Origin: Lingula anatina
Taxonomy: Eukaryota > Brachiopoda > Lingulata > Lingulida > Lingulidae
NCBI RefSeq assembly: GCF_001039355.2
Contig: NW_019775729.1
Location: forward strand, 61,799 to 125,798
Direction: 5' to 3'
Length of the DNA: 64,000 bases
Made by a program: the position numbers and the translations under genes. Below the pieces are notes generated by a model, which did no database searches, was not told the origin of the DNA, and saw only the letters and a list, made by a program, of their open reading frames with translations. Shown in pieces: positions 32,353-47,210 of this stretch; the stretch's first letter is position 1, and every line of letters begins with the position of its first letter.

Positions 32353-35300
32353 CTAAAATCAAAAATAATAAACAATTGTAAATCTGTGCATTAAAACTGC
32401 TACTAAATGGTATACAGCAGCACATATGGAATTTCTCCTAATTCAGGCCCTGGAGTAGGTTGCTGAGCAGCCTCCTTTCCAGCTGTCCAGAAGACAACAA
32501 TGAGAAATTTACCTGTAATCTCTTTCTTTGATGTGTAAAAAACTGTTTTCTATAGCACTTTGTGTGAAATTCCACTGAAACCAGCTGCGGTCTCTCTCTC
32601 CTTATTGGCACATATAAATTACTCCATAAAAAGAAACTGCTTCTTTAGTGTCAATGTAAGAAAAGTTCCCCAGTGGCCCTGTGTGTCTGTGCAGTGCCAC
32701 TGTGTACTGTGATGTGGTGTTGTGAAGTTGATGCAGGGAAAGGTTGAACAGCACAGAGGTTGGAGGTCACTGACGCACCTCTCTGCATGAAGTATGCATG
32801 GCAGGTGCTAGTTCCCTGAGCTAGTGACTTGACATTTAACATAAACAACTGACTAACAGTTTAGCTTGTGATATTAACTATATATGGTAAAGTACTCTGG
32901 TATTACCATTCATGCTTTTCTTATATTCTGATAGGAAAAAATGAAACGCAGGACAAAAATTTGGATCATATTGGTTAAATTTGTGTTCTTTTCACTAAAA
33001 GAAAAGAAAAAAGGCTAAAGAGAGAAAAATGATAATTTAATTGGCATACCAACTAACAGCATTTATGTTTATCTAAAGGGGTTTCTTTTTCTTTTTTAAT
33101 TTGACTACTTTCCTAATGATGGGAGTTATTAACACATGTAATGTTTCCAATGGAGAACAGATTTATTTAAAAAAGTAAACGACAGGTTTTTCACAGTGAA
33201 AACCACATAAATCTATTATATTTGTGGTGTGCCCTTGTTAAATTTAACTGACCTAACACATTATAGAACACTTCACACATTTTTCAACTATTAATCGTCC
33301 TTTCACAAAAAATTGGGTGCCAAGTTAAAAAGTATATTAAAAATATTAGTTGTAAAATCTACAATAATAAATGATTTCTGAATTTATCAACAAAAACCTA
33401 TTACCTGAGAAGACAGTAACTATCAAGAATATTAGGAATTATGTCCTGTTAAGATGCAATGTTTTATGATGATCTTCAGGGGAGACACATGACAAAGGTA
33501 GCATTATATGCGAGCACATAATTTGAAATTGAACTCATAATTCAAAGCTGTTACAATTTTGAATGGTTTGTAGGTCTTTAAACAATTCATCACTGTAAAT
33601 GTAAAATCACTGCTAAATAAGTTACATTAATGAAATTACCCCTGACTCCATCTCTACCCAAACCCTTCATCATTTTTACTATTCATACATCATATTTGAT
33701 TCCCTTCCCATTTAGTCTCTTGACAAATATATCACCATTTTAAAGAGGTTTATCTGAATAGTTAAAGACATTTTATTGTATGGAAGTGTCTCTGTATCTA
33801 ACGGTCCACCATATATCATCACGTAGCCACAGCACATGGCAGTATCTCCCAGAAGTGACTTGATTTGACAATGAATCTCTGAGCGGCATCCATCATTTTG
33901 CACTTGCATACTAAGTCACTCTTTCACATGCAATGCCACTTCAGAGTCTCATGGCGATCATGTTTTTAAGAGATGAGAGGATTTCCTAAGTGGCAAATGA
34001 GTGTTTTTATCTTTTACTTATTTTACTTATCTGGGTGATATGAAAGGGTATTTCTTGGTCAGATAAAAACTAGGAGATTATTTCCATCACTGTTTATCAG
34101 ATTATAAATAAAAAACAATTTTCTTATGACTTCTCGTTCTGCTTCAGTGATTCTCCTGTTATATCTAGGATACCAGGACTCAAAGTTAGCTGGATGACAA
34201 GGAAAATCAACACCACACAGGAAGTGCCCTTCTTCTGGTCATTTATCTTTAGCACAGAATAATTTATAAGGTAAGGGTGATGATAAACTCTAACCTGACC
34301 AAGATGACCCACTACAATGACCACCACTGAGACAGTTCATCAAGGGTCAAGGGGTAGAGTTACTACACTGACCACTGTAATTGATTTTTTTTGTAATTTA
34401 TCTTACAGATGTATCTGATGTCATTTAAAAACAGACCACAAAAATGTGAAAAGAGTGAGAGCTAAAGTACTAAAAATCATCCTTCTGTTATTATGATCAT
34501 TAAACTGGTCCTCTTCAGTGATCTGTAAAAAATATACTTCTCTTTTTCTGTTTAGTTCTCTCTAATATACTATTCCTACTCTGTTTAGGTAAATACTGTA
34601 TTTTGAACATAAGTCATCAAACAAATTATCACTTTAAAAATGAAACTTGGCATTTGATATACATAAGTCAAATATTTAAATTTTAATACTCATTTCTTCA
34701 TGACTCTTAAAAACATTTTATCAAAATTCCAGTTACCATTATAACAGTTGCCAAAAGCAATAATTTCACTTTTCTCAAAATATCTTCTTCACCACAAGAA
34801 GGTGTAGAAAGAAAGTTATATGTTACTCAAAGTGATGTAAAAACTGCGTATATATATGCCTCAAGTAGGCAAATTAAAAAGGGGAAGTGTACATGATAGC
34901 TTCACCTCAGTCTCTGTCTCCACCCTTCCTCTTTTATTACACTTTTGTCTTTCAATTCAGCCAAGTGCCCTTAGAGAAGTCATTAATATTATAACTTTAC
35001 TTTTCCCCAAGGTGCATAGGAGAATGATTGATTTAGATAGGGTGATTTAGGTTACTTGATGGCAAAGCCATTCTTTCAGAACTGTTTTCTCGCCTTAGGA
35101 GTGTTGTCACATAGGAAAATAAATTGTTGTCATTGTTAAAATAAATGCACTGATGGAAGCACTAGCTCTGAGGGAATGCATGCTACACTATCATTATTCT
35201 CTGTAAAGGATCTTCCTCATTTCTGTGCATGTTTTTACTGTGTTTACATATGTATATTGGTACAATACATGCATAAAGTATAATTTTTGGTAAAGCCTAT

Positions 35301-37632
35301 TTTGTAAACAAAACTAAACACAATCAGCAACATAAAATAGTAAATGAGATTGACAATTGAAGAAAAGTTGAACAGAGATTTTTAAAAGATGTTTTCTTTA
35401 AAAAAATAATTTTAAAGTAGAACCAACTATATGATCATGTCTAAACTATTCTCTGAATATTGACAGGATATATGTGGCATTAAGGAAAGTCATGGTTTAT
35501 GTAACAAAAATGCCTCAGTGACCCAAAATGGAGCCCGATGTGTATCAGCTGATACAAAGAATCCACAAATTCCAAGTATTAAACTGAGAAACACAATGTC
35601 CAGGAAGGAGGCGGTTTTTGACAGTCATATCCAGTCTCGGAATATGTCTAGACTGTATCATTAACGGTAATGAAGTGCAGTTCTTGACATGAGAATATAA
35701 TTAAAGCATATTTTTCTGAAAGACCAGAACTTGATTAAGTTGTGTGATATCATGTTGAAAATGCCATTAACCAAACCAACAAGCAGACAAACTGCATATT
35801 TCAGGCATCATCTGGGGAAACAAACTTCAGGAGAATGGTGGCTGTGAACAGTGGTATACTGTTACTAATTTCCAAGTCTAGACTGCATTATAAACAGTGA
35901 TATAATACAGGGATGGTAGGAGCATTTCAAGCATCTGTTAACAGGTGCTTCATGTCAGAGCAGGTGGCCAGATATACCAGGCAGTGTTCTAGGAATTAGA
36001 AACAGTCTGATACTACCTAAACTGAAAAATTCCACAAGTCAACTGTTGAAGTATGTAAATAAAATGATTATTTCCACATGAAGTGTAGATATTTCAAGAC
36101 CACTGTTGAAAAACATTATTTTTGTGTAAAGGTGGGACAGAAGATAGACACAACATGTAACTTTTTAGTTCAAATACTTTAGGTGCATCTTTCCACTACA
36201 TTGAAAAAAATTAAATAAAAATAACAAAAAGAGTTCTTTTTGCTTCTTAGTTTCAATGTACAACATGTTCCCAATGAGTTCTTTTCCAATGCCTGTATTA
36301 CATCACTTCAACCCCCAGGAAATCACAGGCGACAAAGTAAACAATCAGTTAGAAAATTGAATTACCTTCTCTGCATTGTTGGCAGTAATTAAGCAGAACA
36401 CGAAGCAACAAACAGCTCTTTAATATGCACCTCAGGTACAACAGGTACAACACAGCTAACTGTACTTATTAGTAATTAAGTATTTGAGTTTCTTGGCTTG
36501 GGATCCATAAAATCATCCTGAGTTTAAGAGTAAAGGAAGAATCTTTTATATACCACAACACACCATGGTGTTGGTTATGAAGGCGAATGAAACCAGGGGG
36601 CTTGGAAGAGAGTCAAGAAAAGAAAAATGTTTTTCCTGCTGAGAAGTGATCAGGACTTTTTACCTGCCAAACAATGACTGACATTATCAGCTGTATTGGT
36701 ACTTCTGAACTTAAAAACAATGCTAAGCATTCTTTGTCTAAAAAAACTCCTTTTTATGGTTTGGAAGCAAATTGTGTCAACAAACCAATTTTTGTAAAGA
36801 AAAAAGATACAGCAATGTAAAAAATCCAAAATCTTGCAAAGAATACATAATTTGTCAACTCTTACCTACTTTAGATGAAGTATCACATTTTCAATATGGC
36901 AGCAAACATTTATCATAGAATTCCATGCTGGGTGTCCTATAATAAGGTGTCACTTCTGTGGGCCATATGGACATTCTTATGTCATACTACACACATACCT
37001 TAACCATATGAAACATTTAATTGCAATTTTTGCATACATAATTTCACCACATCAAAAGATGCCAGTGATGTCAGTGTATCATGACAGTCTATGTGACATG
37101 CAAGAATGTAATAGCAGATTAGAATAAATTTTTTCATAAAGCTTTTGAACTATGGAAAGTATAAAATTGAGAATAACCTCTTTCAATAAAAGACTATGTC
37201 GCCCTAATGAAATGTGAGGTAAGGTAATATTCTAATAAATCAACTGTTGGATCTTCAAAAGTAATTGTCACTAGAGTCATAATTGTTGTGTATAGTGTAG
37301 GGTGTAATGCCTGTTATATCATAAGTAGGGTGTCATGTCTGTAATATCTCAAGTAGTGAGTCTGTGTTTGAAGTTACAGCGTCTCATTAGGTAAGTGTCA
37401 TGCATTTTTTAAAAAATCTCACGAGGAGTGTGAGGTATTTGTACAAACATATTTATAATTTTTTAATAAAAAATTCTTAGAACATACTTATAATATATCC
37501 TCTTTTCTTTTCAAAGATTATTCTAATTACATCCTTATGTAAAATCAATTATTTTTTTTTACAAATAGTTGAAGATGAAAAGTTTTTTATTTCATTTTCA
37601 TCTCCTGTCAGCAGGAAGTGATGTCAACTTAC
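32353..37632 (-). other. Large intron (5.3 kb)
   Basis: AT-rich, with no supportable exon or element. The short ORFs on either strand show no domain or splice support. Confidence 0.8.
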
Positions 37633-37690
37633 CTCCATTCCAGTCTTGAAACATATGCCATCTCGTCCTCGTTTTCTTCCTCATCAAGGT
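37633..37690 (-). CDS. MYLK: MYLK exon: acidic linker (58 bases)
   Basis: LDEEENEDEMAYVSRLEW, an acidic linker between two Ig domains. Acceptor tttttcag and donor GGAG|gtaagt are strong. It joins LKVT-D upstream and R-KQGEKPQ downstream in phase. Confidence 0.9.
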
Positions 37691-38046
37691 CTGAAAAATT
37701 AAACAGTTCTTCTTATATATCATCTGAGTGAACAGAAAAAAAACCTGTCCCAGTTTTTTCACATGGAAAAAAAATCAGCAATTGAAAATAGATGCTCATT
37801 TTCATTCTCTCTTGTACCTGTAGTGTTTTTTCCCTATTCAATAGTTACATACATTATAATATTATGTATCCATCAATCAACAGTTTCTCCCTCAGCAGTC
37901 CAGGTGCCTTGAGCAGTCACCTGTAGTGAAACAGGGGGAGGGGTGCAATAACTTATGGACCTTGGACTCAATATCAATATTCTGTTTATGATCATTATCA
38001 AATGAGATAAACAAAAGTCAGGATAAAAATCTGCACAACATGAAAT

Positions 38047-38223
38047 ATCACCACATAACACTTCAAAAGTTCAAGCCATCTTTTTGTTATCTAAATCATG
38101 AAGGTATTTACTAAACACAGAAGACAGGAAAAATATCTGAAGAAAATATTCAGTTTGAAATATCTCCTATAAAACATTTCAAAGTTCAAGTCATGTTTTT
38201 GTATATATCTAAATCACAATGGT
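38047..38223 (+). repeat. Diverged direct repeat, two copies about 113 bases apart
   Basis: A stretch of about 65 bases starting GAAATATC and containing AAGTTCAAG, then TTTTTGT, then TCTAAATCA, occurs at about 38041-38106 and again at about 38157-38223 with scattered differences. Confidence 0.7.
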
Positions 38224-39226
38224 AAGACAGGCACCAAGAAAAACCAGGCCATAAAACAGGTTTTGTGCATAATAAACATTTGAAAGGCAAGAATGCATAA
38301 GAACATGGCTGTAAGTTGAGTCATCCCTGTGTTATAATACACAGTTAACATTGTGTTGCTATCCCCAGGCCCTGTTTACTCTTTAACCCATTATAATGAG
38401 TCTAAACTATTAGCCACAAAAGTATTTATTTTCTCTATCCAAACACCCATGTAGCTTTTCTCTATGTATTTTTACTTATCCAGCTTTGCATAGTGCACAG
38501 GAATCACAACCAGATAAATTCTAGTCAGGATTTAAACACAAGGCACATTAGTACTCTTCAAATACAGGTGGTGAAGCCAGGACTAGGACATGGAGAAAAC
38601 ACCTTTAACATTGCAGTAACAAGCCTATCAAGTTTTACACCCATGACTGTATAATTTGTAGCCTTAGACTAACAGAAGCATCGTTTTTACCACAGGAGAT
38701 TGCCCTTTTCTATTTTAGAAAAAATATCAAGCAATTACCTGAACATGGTGTAGACTATTTGTTTAATTGAAAAAATAACCCATGCTTCTTTTTGAATAAC
38801 AAACCTGAGACGCATGGAACTATTTCATCAAAATAAAAAAGAAACAAAAAATTGAAACTATTTTTCTAGTCTGCTGATCACCCAGTTAGAGCAGTGTAAC
38901 ATTTCTTCGTTTTTTAACTCCAGAGGGGGAACAGCTGAAAGGTGTCCTGTTGCACAATTGTATGTACTGCAACAAGGCACCCTATTTCTATTCTAGCATG
39001 TCCCTGAGCATCAATGCTTATGTGATACCATTATGCAAAAAACAGGTAAATGTCAGTTTCCTGTTATACTCAGCATAATGCCTGGTAAGGTGATGCCTTT
39101 TCCTATTTAAATTGATACCAAAAGTGGGTCTTAAGACAGATATATTGTTACAATACAAGTGAGGTGACAAATTGATAGAGTTATAATGGCATGCTGTATG
39201 CTGTAAAATTGCATCAGTTTCATGAT

Positions 39227-39293
39227 GAGACCCCAAAAGACCCTCTTTTTCATAAGAGACCCCAAAAGACCCTCTTATTCATAAGAGACCCCA
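39227..39293 (+). repeat. 29-base tandem repeat, 2.3 copies
   Basis: Units 39227-39255 and 39256-39284 differ at one base; a partial third unit follows. Each unit begins GAGACCCCAAAAGACCCTCT. Confidence 0.92.
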
Positions 39294-39563
39294 GATAAGT
39301 CTGTAGTAGTCCATTTAAATGTAACACTTCACCTGTATTACATAAAGAAAAAAAGAAAGGACTATTATTTTAGACCACAATTTTTTTATCAGAGGACTAC
39401 TGCAGATTTATTTCAAAATATAATAAATAAAAACTTTTCAGTATTTAACTTTTAGTTTTGACTTCTTTTGTAAAAATAGTCCCTGAATCCCAAATCTTCC
39501 CACCCTATTCTGTCCTTATCCTCCTGTACTGCAGGAAAAAGAAAATTAATCTCTAAAACTTAC

Positions 39564-39744
39564 CTGTAACTTTGAGTTGTGCAGAGGTCTGTGCCTCCTC
39601 CTCTGCTGCAGTGGACTGCTCTGTAAAGGTGGTGGCAATACAAGTATAATTCCCAGAATCAGACAAACTGGCTTCCTGGATTTCTAAAAGGCTGCTGGCA
39701 TCCTTATCATCTTCAAATATTGATATGTTACTGCTGTCTGTCAG
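39564..39744 (-). CDS. MYLK: MYLK exon: Ig domain second half with a long acidic F-G loop
   Basis: LTDSSNISIFEDDKDASSLL then EIQEASLSDSGNYTCIATTF, followed by an extended Glu/Thr loop (TEQSTAAEEEAQTSA) and QLKVT. The D-S-G-x-Y-x-C signature is intact. The F-G loop looks about seven residues longer than in the sister Ig domains. Splice sites tttttcag and ACAG|gtaagt. Confidence 0.94.
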
Positions 39745-42700
39745 CTGAAAAATCAATCAATGCAAATTTAAGTTATGTGTTTTTAATGACTTCTTTTTAT
39801 CTATACTTTTTGATTTAGGTAATATATATCAAACCATATATCAGTTTTATCAAAAAAACTTCTGATTTATCTGTATTTCAGACATCCATTATTTACCTTA
39901 TTTTGCTTATCTGTAACTGAAATGACCACAATTTTTATCAATTGGCATACAAGATAATTTTCAACATGAAATGTCAGTTTTGTTTTTTAACCATTTATGT
40001 CATCATTTTTTTCAAAACATGTCTCTTTGTTTACTTTGCACTTAATATTACTGTCTGACTTTATTTAATTAGCAGCATTCCAGGAATGTTTTATAAAGAA
40101 AGACCTCTCTCCCATTAATTCTGGTTGAGGTCTCAGACACAAGAGTTTGTTATTCTACTTCTAACCTTACCATTCGCCCAACCAATTCAACTATTCTCTA
40201 TGGCAGCCTGTATGCAAACTTATTGAAAAGGTTTACAGTTTTATTAAAAGGGTTTGCCTAACAATGGAGGTTAGAAGGGTGTCTCACTGGATACAATGAA
40301 ATGGTTGCAATGTGCTGATCGGATCAATGAGGAGTTTTCTTATAACACCCAGTATAGAGAGCTGCCAGTATATTCATTTCAAATAAGGTATAAAAAATAA
40401 CATTTTATTATTCTTCATCTGGAAACACCATGAGTGCAAGGATAGTCACACATAAATACATTCCTTTTGGCAGATTTTTAGTAAGAGTTGGTACTTAATT
40501 TGTGTAAAATTTGTGAATAATAATACAACTGACTTTGTATATACTAGAAAAGATAAAATACTGCTAACATTTTATACCTTATAACAGGATAATTTTCCCT
40601 TATTTCCAACAGAGCAAAAAGATGGCCTTCAGCTGGTGACACACCTTTACATTATCATGCTTTTATAAGCAAGTATCTATCAGTTTCCCTTTGTCAACTT
40701 TTAATACAGAATATGCAAACAATATACATATAACATTCCAGTTAATGGACATATTTTTATTACTATACCATCTGAACATGCTTGGAATCCCCAGACAAAG
40801 GTTAACTTACAGGGGTCATCTTAAATATTTATTACTTTATGAACAGCTCTTAAAACGTGAAGGTTTTTTATTGCTTCAAGCACTAATAAAATTTGCTTTT
40901 TTTATTTTCTTTGAACATCAAACTTCCCTACAAGAAGGCACGTAACACAAAAAAATAATTTATTGAATTAATAATAGCTTTTAACATATTGAAAATAGCA
41001 TTTCCGTGATGTGTCATCGATGTTTCGTTTCACTTTGCCAAACATTCTGGAGTTCCCCTGAAGTATAGGAAACTAACATTTCCTATATTACTTTAGCCAC
41101 TTAGCAAGCACACTTCTTCAATTGTTTTTTGGTTAACCTGCATGAGGTCTGATGTAAAGCACATGTTACATTTTAACCTGAATATTGTGATCCTCACTGA
41201 GTTGGAATCTCCCCACTGGTCTAACATGTACCAAGTCTGTCCATGTACCAACACAAAAACTATTTTGTTTAGTCTAGCTAGAACTTTCTATCCCCTTTCT
41301 CTGCAAATAAGGCCATATCCTGTCTGTATACTACAACAAACCATGTTTGTCCCTCCCATTCCAACTCTAATCTCAGAACTTTTAATAAAATGATTATAAC
41401 TGCAAGAGGGAATGGTGAAAAAAAGGTTACAAAAATATTTTGCCAAGTCTTATGGGTTTGCATACTTACTGCCCTGTAAGCATTCTCAAAAGGTATCACA
41501 TTACAAGGTAAGAAGTCACAATAAGAAGTAGGGTGTTTTTGTGGCCAAATCAAAATAGATTTTCAAAAAAAAAAAAAAAAAATTTACTGGAGACAGGAAA
41601 TGAGAAATGTCCTCAAAATGGGATGTGCTTCTTCATTAAAGATGGGCAGGTGTGAGAAAATGTTCTCTCTTCCACATTTTATTGGTGACAATGTATATTT
41701 TCTACCACTTAAAATTTCAATTATTTGAATTGTCTCTTAAAAAGCTGAAAATGAAAGTGAAAATTTATCATTAATTTTTTCCTTAACATGTAAAATATTG
41801 GTTAAAGTGACCATTGTCCTGTTGCTCATACTTGGACTAACAAACTACCATTTTCACTAAAATGCAGAAAAAATTATACCGAAGTATTTTTGACATCTTG
41901 CAAAAACATGATAATGAAATTGGGAGATTCATGAATTAAATGTGCTCCACTTTTCTGCCCAAGAGCCCATAAGTCACGTAGCATAACTTTGTTTTGCCTA
42001 GAAGTACTTTACAGGGTCTACTGACCAGCACGTACATTACACAGTTGACCACATACTGCCCTGCGTCTACCTTCCTCAAAGCAAAAACCTTCCCAATCTG
42101 GTTAAGTCATCTGTGACAATGCGCTCCCCTCTGTCGGCCAGTGACAAAGCCAGCTTAATGGTGCAACAAGAGCAGTCCCGCCAGTATTTACACTGAGCTC
42201 AACTGAATGCAGGAAGAAAACAAATTATATGAAGAAGTCCTAAAGGCAAAGTTGAGATAAGAAACTATGTTATTTGGCTGCACACGTCTAGAAGAATGGG
42301 CCCCATGTTATATACCTATGTTGGATGTTTTCCATACGACCTCCAGGTTAACACATGCCACACACTGATTACAATGTAGAAAACAGTGTGTGGACATTCA
42401 GAAACGTGTAACTCTTTTGTTTCTTTAATGGCTAAGCTGCTTAAGGAAATGCCACTTTGTTACTCTCCACTAAAGTTGACTCAAAAGCCCATTATGCACA
42501 ATATTTGACTGGAAGACGTTATGTCATCTAAATGTACTTGCTGTCTATTTACCAATGCCCTGTGTTCAGCAAGGAACAATGATAAATAGGTCCTGAAATC
42601 AAACTTTAAGCCTATTCTGGGTGCAGTTAGGCATGTCTGATGTTGCAGGCGATGCTGTAACTGTTTCATACCTGTGGCTACTTATTTTGCTACCTGTGTC

Positions 42701-44383
42701 AGCCGCAAAATGTTCATGGTGACTCTGTAAGTAGTTTACACCCCATTACTTTAACTTTATGGCCCATGTACTGAATAGTCCCTTGACAAAAATATCTAAT
42801 ATGCTTAACTTCAGTCTACTAAGTCTTACCAGTTCTCTTAAGTTCTGCACTTAAAAACAGTCTGCATTTATTATTTCTTCTTTTTTAAGGTAGTGGAAAC
42901 AGCATACCAATGCAAAATTTTCACCCAGACATCTTACATTTAACCACTTCTTTGATCTTTGAAATTTTCTACTCCATATATTATTCCCACTTTAGACTAG
43001 GAATTTTGCTGAAAGGTAACATTAGTCAATTCAATCATGTTGTAAATGTTCAGCTTAATACCCATCTGTCCTTAGTGACACAAAACTATCTCTGAAATCC
43101 CAGTTACTGTGTACACAGGTGGCCATATATCACACTGCTGGGTGTGTGGCATGATATTCTATATACAAAAATGAAAGATCAAATTCCATATTTTGTCCAA
43201 TACCAAAAAGGTGTGTAATTCTGCAAATATAACTGTTTTGTTCTCCATTTGACAAAGCTAATTCTAAAGAAAAGCACCTGACATTGTTGTTGATTCCTGA
43301 GTACAAATGGTATGTCTTATACAGGTGGTGAACTATATACGTTGTCAAAAAGAGATAAGAAAAGCCTTTTGACTGGACAACTGCCCCTTATTTTACCTAT
43401 CATTGGTTCTTGACCCCTTCAGTCTGCTTCTAGACCCTGGATGGGATATTATAAGAAATTCCCATCAACACTGATTCACCAGTAATTAATAAATTATATT
43501 AGAAAAATAATTCTTAGGAACTCACCTATTTTATTACTGCCCAAAACTACAGACAGGATATTTCCATTTACCAATATTAATTATCACTGTTGTCATATTA
43601 TCAGAAAATGGTTAAAAAGTTTTTTTTTTAGAACTCACCTATCTGAATATCCTTCAATATTACAGAGAGTACAGACACCAGTGTTACACAGCTTATCTTC
43701 AGGTGCTTATTGAACTAACACATGGCCCCTTTTTAACAGCAGAGCGCCAAAAGCCAAATACTCATTCTGAATGAATAATCACTCCAATTTGCTTCCAGAT
43801 AGTTTAATAAAGAGGCAACAATAAAACAATCTGTCTCTCTCTTACATGCTAGCTCTCAGCTCTGCATTCCAGACTGGGACAGGCAGAGTGCTCAAACCCA
43901 ACCTGTGTTACAATGTTCTTCTTCTCACTCCAAACTGCTCATGTTCCAGAGTGTATAGCCTGGCAGATTTCAGATTTCTTTTGTCATTCTATTTAATAGT
44001 CAAGCCCCGTCCAACACAATAGGAGAAATAACAGTCCTTTCAAATTAGGCCTCTTTTGACAACAGTGAAGTATTTGTAGCATGAAAGAGGACCACTAGCG
44101 CCCCCACACTTAAATACCCACTTAATCATCCCTGTTGGGTTTAATTAGGTGGAAATTAACATAAATTTAATGAAAAAGTTGGGCTTGATTCCTCAGGTAT
44201 ATCTAATAAGCTGGGTCTTACCCAAACATACTGAGCAAGGCTTTTGTAATTGTGTGTTTATTTAAGGATATGTTCAACATTTGAGAAAAGTGCTTTCCAC
44301 TGTTATAGGGAGATTAACACCTCTTTTGTACACCAGTCATGGTCTTTGAATTAGTTTTCAAAGCACCTACTCCCTCCCGCTAG

Positions 44384-44409
44384 CCCCCCCCCCCCAAAAA
44401 AAAAAAAAA
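44384..44409 (+). repeat. C-run/A-run homopolymer pair
   Basis: About 12 C followed by about 13 A, the same arrangement as at 27246-27269. Confidence 0.9.
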
Positions 44410-46013
44410 TTCTTAAACAAATCTGATCTATAACAATGTCACCTAAGATGACCTAAAAAACTTGCCCCTTTAATAATAACTTCAAATCATATCTAAGACT
44501 AATGATAAGAATTCATTAAGTACAGAATTCAAATTCCTCTTCCCAATAAGAAAGCGATTACTCACATGAATTAATATTTAAAACTTTTGCCAATAGAAAA
44601 TAATTAAAAGTAAAAACTTTTCCCATGACATGATGTCCCCAACCAGCCAGCTAGAGACCCACCATTCTAACAATTACACTCCAATTACAGCAATGATCAA
44701 AAGGACCCTTGGGCAACAAACCTGCATAGAAACAAAGTAATTAAAATGAAGTAACATCCTCATTACTATCATCCTAGTGTCTGGTATGTAAGTGTAAAGG
44801 TATATATGAAGTGTGAGTCATTAAGTCCAGTGCAAACAGCAAGTGGTTAAGTCTCAGGTAATTATCAGGTCTGAGGAATACCTGCTCTATTGTGAAAAGG
44901 CATGACAACACTATCTGCTTAGCAGACTTGAACACATACCTCTCACCACAACATATTTAATGGACAAACATGTAATACCTCTCTCTGTCTGTCTGCATTT
45001 GAAGTCGCACTATAGCTTTGGGTACAACTTTCTTGATATTTTTTTATGCTAGGGGACATATCTCTAAATGTTTCAAAATTTTATTTAACCTTAATCAACT
45101 GTCTGATATTTTTCACAGTTTTGTTTTAAGGTAAAGTTAATGAAATTAATAAATCGTTTAATAAATCACATGCATAGTTTAAATTTAATTTTTATTCACT
45201 AATTAATAAAATCTGTAACATTACTTTTTTCAGGTGCTTTAGCACCATATTTTAATAAATGGTATTTTTAGAATTGTCTTTCTTTCAGGTGCTCAAATGT
45301 CAAAGCTTTTGATCCAGAGCACACCTTAATACACGAAACATAACACCTGTAAACCAGGTACAACTGAGTGCATATTGCAATAATGGACCCTCTTCAACAT
45401 TCCTGTCATGTAACACACTGTAAGATAATTGGCTTGATTAAAATCACTTGAGATCCTTGTACTGGGGACATATTCAGATTATATCTGAAATGATCAATAT
45501 CTGAGACCTGTGTGAAGGCATCCAAGTCTGTCCCCTTCCCTCCCACTCCCCCATGGCTCTCAAAACCAAACCCCTTCCCCCTATCCTTACAACTTGGCAC
45601 TACATAGTTCTACATATATGTCCTTATTCTTTTTATTGGGAAGGTATCCCACTTGGTATTACGCCACCAAACAATACAATCATTACTGAAGCATGAGGGA
45701 AAACAGCAATCTTTATAGATCTCTACAGGGTAGAATAACACTGTCTTACCTGCACCTGGTACCTATCCCATTTAAAACCCGTAATTATTACAGCATGAAG
45801 GCTCTGGGGATATATCAATATTGAGTAACTTTTGCTGGACAATGTATTTGTTATTTCTGTGGGATCAGGGCATTATTTTCTAGGTGGTTTGAAAGCAGTT
45901 ATATTTGTTCCTGTGAGGTATCAATTTCGCCTTGACTGTACCTGGTCAACTACTCTGATTAATGAGATTATAAGGAATGAGATGAGGAACTGATAAGCTG
46001 GTCTGGGGACAAT

Positions 46014-46097
46014 GTGTGTGTGTATGTGTGTATGTGTGTGTGTGTGTGTGTGCGTGCATGTGTGTATGTGTGTGTGTGTGTGTGTGCGTGCATGTGT
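46014..46097 (+). repeat. Imperfect (GT)n microsatellite
   Basis: About 80 bases of GT with regular GTATGT and GTGCGTGCAT interruptions; the segment ending TGCGTGCATGTGT occurs twice. Confidence 0.93.
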
Positions 46098-47210
46098 TTT
46101 GAAAATGCCATCAAAATCTAATTATTGGACAAATTTGCTTCAATAATGTCCCATTTATGCTCTATATTGTTCTTGGACATATTGGCAGCCTGTGGCAATA
46201 ATGCAACTTAATAGGAACACAATCTATTAATATCAATTTACTGTAACAGAAAATAAGACGTAAAGTTAACTTATTTCAAGAGGATAGAGCTTCATTATAT
46301 GTACAAGTTGAATAAATACAAAATTTATCAAATGCATCCTTCAAGAGTTTATATAATAAGCTAAATATATGAGAACCATGCTGACATCTCAAAGTGGGTA
46401 CAAACTTCAATATTTGTAATCCAATATATGTTACCAGGTCCAACAGATGAGTGTCTTTTAGATTTATTTCAATACAACTGAGGGATTTATAATCCAACAC
46501 TTCAGTTTAATGTGAAACAAAAAGTGTGTTGACTGCTCAATGTAATTTCTCATATTCACTTAAAGCCATTAATGCATTTAAATGTCATGTTCAAGTTTAT
46601 TTGGAAAGAAATTAAAAGAGAAACATAAAGTCTTATTCTGAGCACATAAACTGACATTAAAATCAAATGAAATGTTAGGCCATTTTTCATTAAGTTCCAT
46701 TTCTGTGAAGAAAACATTTAATGCTACCACAAAGATAATGCCTTAGGGACATATTTCAGAGTGATTGCCATGTCTTATATGTGAGAAGAAATGAAATGGA
46801 TAATCCTTTTCAGTGCATATTCTGACAATTAACATGGATATCGTGATTTTGGATAACCTGCATCACATCCCTGAAGCAATAAAACCCAGGGATCAGATGT
46901 TAGGCATAAGATGAGCTAGACATTATTATGAAAGTAACAGGAATGCATGTCAAATACTGACAATGATGAGGGTCCTTTGGCAACAAAGTGATTTTCTAAG
47001 TTATGTCAGTGATGGAACATGTATATGTACTATCATACCATCTGCTGTGGAAAGAAATCAACAGTCTGAAATAGAAATTTTTTTGCTATATAAAAAGTTA
47101 TGCAAATAATGTACAAGGTATGTACCTCACTGACTTGACTCAGACAAGTGCCTTTTTTGTGGAATGACCCATGCTAAATTAAATGATTAAACACAATAAA
47201 AAATACTTAC

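Larger units (their letters stand above)
37691..39563 (-). other. Intron with small local tandem repeats
   Basis: About 1.9 kb. It holds a diverged two-copy repeat (38047-38223) and a 29-base tandem repeat (39227-39293), and nothing coding that I can support. Confidence 0.75.
39745..47210 (-). other. Largest intron in the window (7.5 kb)
   Basis: AT-rich, splitting one Ig domain. It contains a C12-A13 homopolymer pair (44384-44409) and a long imperfect (GT)n tract (46014-46097). No exon, RNA gene or transposon was recognised. Confidence 0.8.

Noticed and set aside
40691-40945. ORF in the 7.5 kb intron
   Set aside because: No splice sites, domain or composition unlike AT-rich background.
46014-46097. 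Long GT-rich tract as a CRISPR-like or satellite array
   Set aside because: It is a simple imperfect (GT)n microsatellite with no spacer structure.
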